The notes under the pieces were generated by a model. That model searched no databases, had not been told where the DNA came from, and saw only the letters and a list, made by a program, of their open reading frames with translations. A DNA stretch of 10,313 nucleotides from Tieghemiomyces parasiticus (taxonomy: Eukaryota; Kickxellomycota; Dimargaritomycetes; Dimargaritales; Dimargaritaceae): assembly GCA_027575765.1 (NCBI GenBank), contig JANBPT010001345.1, forward strand, positions 1 through 10,313. Direction: 5' to 3'. A program made the position numbers and the translations under genes. Shown here one piece after another: positions 1-6,572 of the stretch (positions are counted from its first letter, which is position 1; every line of letters begins with the position of its first letter).

Positions 1-87
1 GGTCGGCATCGTCGTCACCGCCGTGACTCACCGTCCCCTCGTCGGCGTCGTCGTTCCCCCGCCAGTGACACGTCCGATTCGGAGTAA
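1..87 (+). CDS. SR-type (Arg/Ser-rich) protein, C-terminal end only
   Basis: Reading from base 1 in frame 1 gives 28 codons and a TAA at 85-87. The residues are almost all Arg, His, Ser, Pro and Asp: a GRHRRHRRDSPSP stretch, then RRRRRSP, then an acidic serine tail ending SDTSDSE. Alternating basic and SP/SD motifs of this kind are typical of RS domains in pre-mRNA splicing factors and other RNA-processing proteins, where SR protein kinases phosphorylate the serines and the protein sits in the nucleus. The globular part of the protein lies upstream of the window, so the exact family cannot be named. The frame is favoured over the overlapping frame-2 ORF (23-238) because of this strongly biased composition and its clean stop. 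It could instead be another low-complexity basic tail. Confidence 0.6.
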   Translation, partial: GRHRRHRRDSPSPRRRRRSPASDTSDSE

Positions 88-533
88 GGGTCTCGCACCT
101 CGGCTCTACATCCGTGTGATTTTGGGTGGCTTATCGGTATGTGGTGAAAACAACCCACGTTGTTGTTCACTAATTTGTTGGCGAGGGTTCTTTTATATCT
201 TTGTAATGAAGCTTTTGTCTGGTTGTCACCATGATTGACCTGAGATGGTAGATAATACTAGTGGAATGGGCAAGGGCCTTTAATTCACCTGGCGTACATT
301 GGCCTGGCAAGTAGGGGTAGACCAAGGACCTTGTCGAAACGACCAAGGAACGAGAGGTTATGGGGACGTGAGCCGCCCTTGCTGCAAGGCTTCGTGTCTG
401 GGGGGCTCGTACGCCCTTTGGTCACTCTCTAACCTGTCTGGAACACTTTCAGAAGTCGGCTCGGCCCCCTTACTTCTCCCCCCACATTACCTCTTTCTTT
501 TCCTTTCCTCATTCTAGCTGTTCACCCATTACC
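88..533. other. Intergenic: 3' UTR of SR-type gene and MLH3 upstream region
   Basis: There is no gene in these 446 bases. The first part is probably the 3' UTR of the SR-type gene and includes a small hairpin at 144-170. The last part (about 465-517) is a pyrimidine tract ending in TTCTAG at 512-517, 16 bases before the MLH3 ATG. That end looks like a 3' splice site, so a 5'-UTR intron is possible. It could equally be an ordinary CT-rich fungal leader. I found no convincing TATA box. Confidence 0.5.
144..170. other. Imperfect hairpin in 3' UTR
   Basis: Bases 144-148 pair with 166-170, and 150-154 pair with 159-163. A small internal loop lies between the two stems and a 4-base CCAC loop closes it. 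It lies about 57 bases after the stop of the SR-type gene, so it would be in the 3' UTR. No function can be read from it. Confidence 0.3.
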
Positions 534-3500
534 ATGCCACCCATTGAGCGACTGAGCGAATCCACGCATCGGCAGCTACGTGCCACCGCGGCGATTGCTA
601 CCCTTGAGCACGCAGTCCTCGAATTGGTGTACAACAGTGAGTATATAGGGAAAAGGACTACCCGAGGACCAACCCTGAACAGGCTAACGTACCAAGCCGC
701 GGACAGGGGGGGGGGCGGTGGTGCTTGCACAATTAGACGATGGCCCAGTCTGCCCTAAAGCTCCACTCGTGTTCCTCCGGACTGCTACCACCCAGGACTA
801 ATTAATCCACACACTCAACCAGGTATCGATGCTTCGGCCAGTCGCCTCCTAATTAACATCGACAGCGACCGTGGTGCCGTTGAAGTGAGCGACAACGGGT
901 TGGGTATACCCGAGGCGGACCTCAGCCTGGTCGGCCAGCGCTACGCGAGTTCCAAGTTTGGTACCCCAGGGACTTTAGGTTGCCGAGGCGAGACGCTGGC
1001 TAGTCTGTCGCAAATCGCTACCCTGGAAATTTACTCGCGGTTTCAGTCGCGGGGACCTTGCCAGGTAGCTGTGGTGCAAGCCGAGCGGACCGTGGGGTTG
1101 CGAACCACCCCCCAGCTGCCACATCGATTCCAGACCAGTACAGGGTCGACCGTGTACGCGCACAATCTATTTGGCAGCCTTCCCGTTCGTCGCCGAGCGG
1201 TGTGGATGCAGCTTCCACGCGTCCTGCCCCGGCTTCGACGTTGGGTCACCGCGGCAGCCCTCCCTCGGCCTTACCTTCGGGTCACCATCACGCATACCCA
1301 AAGTAAAAGGACACTGCTCGATCTTCCTGAGGTAGGGTACTGTTTCGAATTTGGAAACGCTCTTGGTTCCCAGCAGTGGTGGTGTAAGGGAGCACGATTG
1401 TCGATCTATACGTCTATATTAAATCTAACCAGGGCCATAATCTACAGCTGGTCTGTATTCTGCTTTTTTGGTGCTGTGCCCCCCCCCCGGATGCTGACGA
1501 ATCATGGTGTAGCATCCCAACCGACTCGCTCGTCTGCGGCATATAACTGATGTGGAAACCAGTCAAGTAAGTGACGGTCGCGGATAACATTTGATTCCAA
1601 CTTTGTCTGTCACGGATCTCGGGCGGAAACTTTCCTAGACAAGTTGTCCCAGGATACTTTTCATAGGAACCAGTAAACCCATCGAGTTTGACACCTTCGT
1701 AACGGGAACGAGCTCGACTATGACCGCTCCTGACCCAGATTTTTGTTATCCCGTCTTCTCAATCCATACTGCAGTTCCACGACCTCAATTTTCGAAGTGG
1801 GACCTGGTCCGCACACGGCCATTTGAGTTTCCACACGACCCCGGTCAATCGGCATCAGTACCTTGTAGTCAACCAATATCCAGCCGAACTGCCCAAGATC
1901 GTCGACTTAATTCTGAAGACCCTACAGTCCGATCTGTCGACGTTGATAGGTAGGCGTTCTAAAGTGCGAACGGGGCATCCCGTCTACCTAGTACAACTTA
2001 CTTGCCCACCTGATGATTTTATAGTGACGTTCGGATCGGAGGGACCGACAGTTTGCCATTTTAAGGTAAGTGCCATAGGTCAATGCGGCGCCGACCATCC
2101 TCAGAAGAGATGGTTTGCGGGATAAACCACGGTCCTTGCAGCTAGTCTTTTAAACAGTAGCCTCCGGATAATTGGTGACCATGAGCCAAGCAAGCAGACT
2201 CCTTGCCTTCTGCCCATGTTGGCCCTGTCTACCAATCCTTACTAAAAACTCTCTCGCCCCCTTGGACTTACCACCGGTTAACCGATTTCCATTCCACTTT
2301 AATCCAGAACCCCCAAAAACTATCGTTGGTGGTAGCCCAAGCACTGCAAGCTTTCTGCACTGGCCACGCCATTTCACCTCCGAAGTGCGTGACCCGGGTT
2401 GTGACGACCAATCCTGCCGATACTGCACCCCATGTCAAGGCTGAATCGTACAATCAAGGTCTGTACGAAGCGCCCCCACCATACGGGCAAGGGTCGACAC
2501 CTGCCACTCCCGTTCCCGCGCCTCTACCGGTCTCATCGCCCAGTAGCACCCAGGAACGTAAACGTCCACTCGACCCCAGTTTGGAACTACCACGAACCTC
2601 TCTACGCCGCCTGGCTGACCGAGTTGAGATGCAAAAGGCCGCTACAATGACCCATTCGTTCGCTAGCACTCATCGGCTACGACCCTGGCCGCCCACACCC
2701 TCGACCATCCCAGAGCCAGTGCTGACCGATTCTACCCTACAACCGGGCTCCTTACTCTCTACTCCTGCTCAGACTTTACCGGCTGCCGAACCACCAACCC
2801 GTCCTTTTGCACTGGCCACCGCCCACCTGACTATCAAGCCCCGTGCTTTCAATTCGGCCTACCTCCTTTCTTCGCGACCAGTCCCTGCTGCTTCCTCCCC
2901 TTTTGGGCAACCGCTCCGTATCAGCCTTGATAAATTGTCCCTACGCCATGGGGTACGGGTCATTGGCCAAGTCGACCGTAAATTCATCGCCTGCCGGGTT
3001 AACCGGCGACCCACGAGCCCTACGTCGACCGGTACCGACCCACCACTTCTTTTGGTTATTGACCAGCACGCGGCAGACGAGCGTGTCCGCCTTGAGGACC
3101 AGATGGCACGCCTCTACACCCTAGTTACGTGGAACCTAGCCGCCGCCCAGGAAGTCTCCCCGGCAGATCATGCCGCCTTACCCGTCCACCCCGAACTAGT
3201 ACACATCCTAGCCACGCCGTACCGGCTCACCATGGCCGATGAAGGTCACCAGCAACTTCGACACTTCCAGTCCTATTTCCACATCTGGGGTTTCCGCTTC
3301 CACGCGCTCCCCGCCTGCACCGCTACGGGCTCTCTACGGCCTCCATTCACTACGGATGTCACACACGTTCCCATTTGCGTGGTGGGAAAACTAGGCTTGG
3401 ACGCAGAGTGGCTGGACCGGTTCATCAGCCATCAGGTAGCCTGGATTGCGCGTGATCCTCCCAATTTGGACGTCATGGCCACCACCCTACGTGACTTGCC

Positions 3501-4176
3501 AGGATATCCCATTGAAGGAAACGGCAGCGGTGGCGAAGGAGTTCGTGGCGACAGGAACGGCCAAGGGGATGCGCCACTTTGGACCCGATTGCTTTCCGTT
3601 CTGCCCTCGGATTTGCTGGACGTGCTCTGTTCGATTGCCTGTCGAGGTAAGAAAATTGGGCCCCCGGCCCTGGTCTGTGCCACTGCACTGATTTACTTCG
3701 CCCTGAGTGCTGACCCATCTAGTTCCCTGACCTTGCTCTCTCCTTATACCCTTTCTCGCTACAGGTGCCATCAAGTTTAACCAGGATCTATCCCAGGTGG
3801 CCTGCGAAACGCTTATTCGTAAATTGGGCCAGTGCGTGTTTCCGTTTCAGTGCGCCCACGGACGGTAGGTCTTCCTCTACGGATCGGCGACTATGCCCAT
3901 TCACCCATGCTTAACCAGAGGCTCATTGACGCTAAGTTTTTAGCTTTGTCTGACCAGCGTCGTTCAACACCAACAATCCTTCCTCGATTGCACCTTCATC
4001 GTCCTGTTCTGCCTACACACCGCCCGAATTGCACGCTAATGGATACCCCTCCCTACCCTCCATGTGCATCGGTGATTATCTGACTCTGGCACAACCTCAG
4101 TCCTTCTGTATATCCCATTCTGGCCCTACCCTTTGCTTGTGCCCGTGGGGGCCAAGGATGCGAAGACGATGGCTAG
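534..4176 (+). CDS. MLH3: DNA mismatch repair / meiotic MutL homologue Mlh3 (six-exon model)
   Basis: Proposed join: 534-636, 823-1331, 1739-2065, 2308-3646, 3765-3864, 4101-4176, about 817 aa (yeast Mlh3 is about 715, human about 1450). Mlh3 pairs with Mlh1 as MutL-gamma, a nuclear metal-dependent endonuclease that nicks DNA to resolve meiotic crossovers and has a minor role in mismatch repair. The GHKL ATPase motifs are visible: ELVYNSIDASA (30-40, Glu30 and Asn34), DNGLGI (58-63), GCRGETL (87-93) and TGSTVYAHNLFGSLPVRRR (141-159). A transducer segment carries HQYLVVNQ near 243-250. A Pro/Ser-rich linker covers about 340-515. The C-terminal domain has QVDRKFI (534-540), endonuclease motif DQHAADERVRLE (565-576), ACRGAIKF (757-764) and QCAHGRPS (788-795). 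ERVRLE and CAHGRPS favour MLH3 over PMS1 (CPHGRP). The ATG has A at -3 and gives the expected short N-terminus. All listed joins keep frame. The exon 2 end and the last exon are uncertain; an alternative stop lies at 4214-4216. Identity is firm, exact structure less so. Confidence 0.88.
637..822 (+). other. MLH3 intron 1 (phase 1)
   Basis: The donor is GTGAGT at 637 and the acceptor AACCAG ends at 822. A branch-point-like ACTAATTAA lies about 25 bases upstream of the acceptor. Splicing joins ...VYN-S-IDASA and restores ATPase motif I, which makes this 186-base intron very secure. It contains a run of ten G. Confidence 0.92.
706..715. repeat. G10 homopolymer in MLH3 intron 1
   Basis: Ten consecutive G lie inside intron 1. 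Such runs are prone to slippage and to sequencing or assembly length errors. Here it is intronic, so an error would not alter the protein. Confidence 0.9.
1332..1738 (+). other. MLH3 intron 2 (phase 0; left boundary uncertain)
   Basis: Donor GTAGGG at 1332 and acceptor CCCAG ending at 1738 join ...LLDLPE to IFVIPSS... in frame over 407 bases. A second in-frame acceptor, TACTGCAG ending at 1774, has a better pyrimidine stretch. Bases 1332-1382 read on as VGYCFEFGNALGSQQWW, which resembles the F..(I/L)(F/Y)G segment expected here in MutL proteins. The true donor may therefore be GTAAGG at 1384. That donor is phase 1, however, and no acceptor I can find fits it in frame. Confidence 0.5.
1479..1488. 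repeat. C10 homopolymer in MLH3 intron 2
   Basis: Ten consecutive C lie inside the proposed intron 2. A length error here would not affect the predicted protein. Confidence 0.9.
2066..2307 (+). other. MLH3 intron 3 (phase 0)
   Basis: Donor GTAAGT at 2066 and acceptor AATCCAG ending at 2307. Splicing joins ...TVCHFK to NPQKLSLVVAQALQAF, which fits the end of the MutL transducer domain (a v.F strand followed by a helix). The intron is 242 bases and contains in-frame stops. Confidence 0.85.
3647..3764 (+). other. MLH3 intron 4 (phase 1)
   Basis: Donor GTAAGA at 3647 and acceptor CTCGCTACAG ending at 3764, with CTGAC branch-like sequences upstream of the acceptor. Splicing restores ACRGAIKFNQDLS, the conserved ACR motif of MLH3/PMS endonuclease domains. 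The intron is 118 bases. Confidence 0.93.
3865..4100 (+). other. MLH3 intron 5 (phase 2)
   Basis: Donor GTAGGT at 3865 comes directly before an in-frame TAG, so an intron is needed here. The acceptor ACCTCAG ends at 4100. Joining CG to T completes the Arg of CAHGR and is followed by Pro-Ser, giving the conserved CAHGRPS motif. The intron is 236 bases. Confidence 0.82.
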
Positions 4177-4216
4177 CCTGCTGCGAGCCCACCGGTGGAA
4201 CTACCACCATTTGTAG
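4101..4216 (+). other. MLH3 terminal exon region with two competing reading frames
   Basis: After CAHGRPS the direct frame reads VYPILALPFACARGG... and stops at 4174-4176. The +1 frame reads LLVPVGAKDAKTM from 4136 and then ASLLRAHRWNYHHL, stopping at 4214-4216. The second resembles the usual MLH3 tail (PS-x-VP/LPL, then a helix with an aromatic residue). A 49-base phase-0 intron (GTATAT at 4108, acceptor CCAAG ending 4156) would reach that tail but drop the VPV part. A one-base sequence error between about 4108 and 4135 would explain it too. Confidence 0.5.
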
Positions 4217-4598
4217 AAGTATCCAGTGCTTATTGCGACCGCCGGTTAACCGTTTGTACACTGCTTGAGATAGGCTACCTGAAAGTATGTATTCCTCCCT
4301 GCCAAATTTTATCAAGAAAGATTTGGGTATCTTCCTCTCCCCAATTCCATCATGCATTACCGGTTGACCTGCGGCCGCGTCTCGCGGCTGTCCTTGTATA
4401 CCATGTACGGGACTGGACATTGATGGTGGAAACTCGGATAGCCTGGACATTTGCCTTCCGTATGAGCGCGTCTTTGCCATACAATTTAATTGGGCCGGGT
4501 TTTTTGGGGGCGATGTTGGAGGGCCCGTCAGCGCCGACCTGCCCAATTCAGACTGTAGCAGGACCCCACCCATTAACCCCGATATCCCCCTCCCCTTC

Positions 4599-4604
4599 AA
4601 TAAA
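4599..4604 (+). terminator. Possible polyadenylation signal for MLH3
   Basis: AATAAA lies within TCAATAAATAAGTAAAT, about 385-425 bases after the candidate MLH3 stops. It is the first canonical hexamer I saw downstream of the gene. The distance is long for a fungal 3' UTR, so the assignment is tentative. Confidence 0.35.
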
Positions 4605-4828
4605 TAAGTAAATTATTCGCTCTTTATCTACACGCCAATCGAAACTTGTCAGCTATTTTTTGCTCTTGCACCCATTCACCTGACCACCCTCCCATCCTCG
4701 TTTGATAGCAATGGCCGCCTCTGTACAACCGCCTGCCTCTATCTGTCCCCCTGTCGTGCTGTTGAATTGAAGGACTACTGGACCAATCGGCTCGGTTAGT
4801 CGCACTGTTTGGGACTAGTACTACCATC

Positions 4829-4868
4829 GGTGCGATTCTCCGCTTTGTTAGTTGCGCACCTTTTTTTT
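4829..4868 (+). other. Hairpin followed directly by T8
   Basis: GGTGCG (4829-4834) and CGCACC (4855-4860) form a perfect 6-bp stem around a 20-base loop, and eight T follow at 4861-4868. This shape resembles the 3' end of an RNA polymerase III transcript. No matching upstream RNA (5S, SRP, RNase P, snRNA) was recognised. Confidence 0.3.
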
Positions 4869-6032
4869 ACACCCAACCCGAGGGTTTCTGTAAGCTCGGT
4901 GTGTATCGTGTATTTCCGGTGTTGAAGTGATCCTACTCCGGAACATCTACCCTAACCCCTTATCATAACCGCCATGGGCCGTTTTGGACCCTTAGCCAGC
5001 CAGTATCTTAATAGTTATATTCCTGCCTTTAGCTTCAATAGCCCATTCTTCCCGGCAAGATGGCTTATGCATTCTTCCTAGCAGTTGACACCTGGTAACT
5101 CGGTTTAGGGGCTGCCAACTGCAGAGTGTCGGGCAACAACCTCGCAGAACCACGTTGAAAAGCTGGGTGGTACTTTAATCGACAGCGTCGCAGCTTAACA
5201 CAAGCGGAGGACAAAGTAGCAATCGCCTCTGGCGGTGGCCCTATAGCAATTGCTGGGGATAGTCGTACCTTGTCAGGATGGCTTTGAAGCCGTATCTAGG
5301 TCGTTCCGCATCGGTCCGTAGAGTTTAAGGCCCACGAAGGGGCATCCCTTCAGTTAGCCATGTATTATATTTATCATTTTCCATAACATTGAGGCCTAAG
5401 TCTGCATTAGGGCCAGGATCGTTAACCACCTGGTCTCGCTTGTAATTAAGTGAGACAGCCCCCCCATTATTGTTGTTTAATTCAAAGCCGGAACCCTTAC
5501 TCCCTTCGCGGCAACCTCGTACCGCCACTGGCCGTTCTTGTTGGGTTACGCCTGTATAGTCTCGTGGCTGCGTAGTCGTTGTCCTCCCCTCCCCGCTGTG
5601 GGTCTGAGCCGCTGCCGCCTCACTGCCCCTAACCTAATAATGCTGGGCAAACGATTGGTCTTCCTGTGATCACCTTACTCCACAGCGGTCGACCAGAGAG
5701 GGGAGGGAGGGGCTCGGCTCTTACAATTTTTCATACCATCTCGTCGCTTGCCTACTCCATATGGTCCCATCAACTAACACTGAATAACAACACTTCCATA
5801 CATTTTACGCCTGTCCGACGATGTACTACCCAGCCTAGCCATTCCCTGTTCCCGACCGTACCCGCACGTATCAGAGCAATCCCTCCTTCCCCTTCTCTCT
5901 CATCACTACCAGTCGACAACCCACTCCACGAGCGCCCTATTCCATGCCTTTCAGCCACCCTACTCTGCTCACTCCCTCATGGGGCGGACGTGAGGGTTTA
6001 GAAAGGCCAAATGTGCCGTTTTTCGATCATAC

Positions 6033-6170
6033 TATAAAGGCAGCGACTGTTGGCGCTACCGAGGCCCGGTTTCTTGCACCAGTTCGATTACCCGTTTATA
6101 GATTCTGGCTACCTTGTCTATTGTGACTTGAGCAATCATCACTGGTATTTATTTGCAATTTTTTTTTTTT
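6033..6170 (+). promoter_or_regulatory. TATA-like box, weak B-box-like motif and T12 tract
   Basis: TATAAAG at 6033-6039 is followed by GTTCGATTACC at 6082-6092, a partial match to the B-box consensus GGTTCGANTCC, and by twelve T at 6159-6170. The order and spacing would suit a small Pol III gene of about 100 bases starting near 6065. No A-box, tRNA fold or U6-like sequence could be seen. It may be chance, or part of the nucleotidase promoter region. Confidence 0.18.
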
Positions 6171-6263
6171 GGTTCACGGACTAATCCAGCACTTTCCTTA
6201 AGGTCGCCACATTTCATTCTACTCCTCACTGCTGCCTGCCGTTGGCCGCACTGGTTGATACGA

Positions 6264-6269
6264 CACGTG
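6264..6269. promoter_or_regulatory. CACGTG E-box upstream of the nucleotidase gene
   Basis: The palindrome CACGTG, in the context ACACGTGT, lies 304 bp upstream of the nucleotidase ATG. It is the only copy I found in the window. It is the core site of bHLH factors, including the Pho4/NUC-1 regulators of phosphate-starvation genes in ascomycete fungi. Extracellular nucleotidases release phosphate, so phosphate control is a reasonable inference but not shown. Confidence 0.3.
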
Positions 6270-6572
6270 TTATCCCTCGCAACTCAGGTTCCTTAAATTG
6301 CATAAGCCATCTACCTTACGGATTTTCCCTCAGCGCATGGGCAACGACCTACCCTGCATCCCCATCGATACCCAGTCGCCCGTTCTAGACCTTGTTTTCT
6401 GTTTAATCTACTGCACCTCACCAGGTTGCTGAACGTGTATCATTCTACAACTATAGTCCTGTTCTAACTACCCATCGTTGACTTTCTTGACTAGACTTTC
6501 GCTACCTCCTCCTTTGGTCCCCGTACGGTTTCCATACTTCCAACCTACAACGCCCCCCCTATACACCGCAAC

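Larger units (their letters stand above)
4217..6572. other. 2.35-kb intergenic region without a recognisable gene
   Basis: No protein I could recognise is encoded on either strand. The longest open frames (a 167-codon frame on the minus strand at 4097-4600, 138 codons at 4195-4611 and 111 codons at 5666-6001, both plus) have no family motif and look like chance ORFs. The region should hold the MLH3 3' UTR at its left end and the nucleotidase promoter and leader at its right end. Within it I note AATAAA at 4599, a hairpin with T8 at 4829-4868, a TATA-like box at 6033 followed by a B-box-like motif and T12 (6159-6170), and a CACGTG at 6264. The final 100 bases before the ATG are pyrimidine-rich. 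Confidence 0.6.

Noticed and set aside
23..238. 71-codon ORF at the left end
   Set aside because: It is out of frame with the Arg/Ser-rich tail that ends at 87 and resembles no known protein.
1384..1550. Continuation of the MLH3 exon 2 frame to a stop at 1550
   Set aside because: After about 1383 the translation loses all MutL similarity and crosses the C10 run. MLH3 similarity resumes in another frame at about 1739-1823, so most of this is intron.
4097..4600. 167-codon open frame on the minus strand
   Set aside because: It overlaps the MLH3 terminal exon in antisense, has no recognisable domain, and its composition looks random.
4195..4611. 138-codon plus-strand frame just after MLH3
   Set aside because: It has no family motif and no continuity with the MLH3 frame; it is probably a chance ORF in the 3' UTR and spacer.
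5666..6001. 111-codon plus-strand frame in the intergenic region
   Set aside because: Low-complexity Ser/Pro/Leu-rich translation of pyrimidine-rich DNA without any domain.
6060..6125. Possible tRNA around GTTCGATTACC
   Set aside because: The flanking bases do not pair as a T-arm, no acceptor stem or A-box could be built, and no CCA-proximal pairing is visible.
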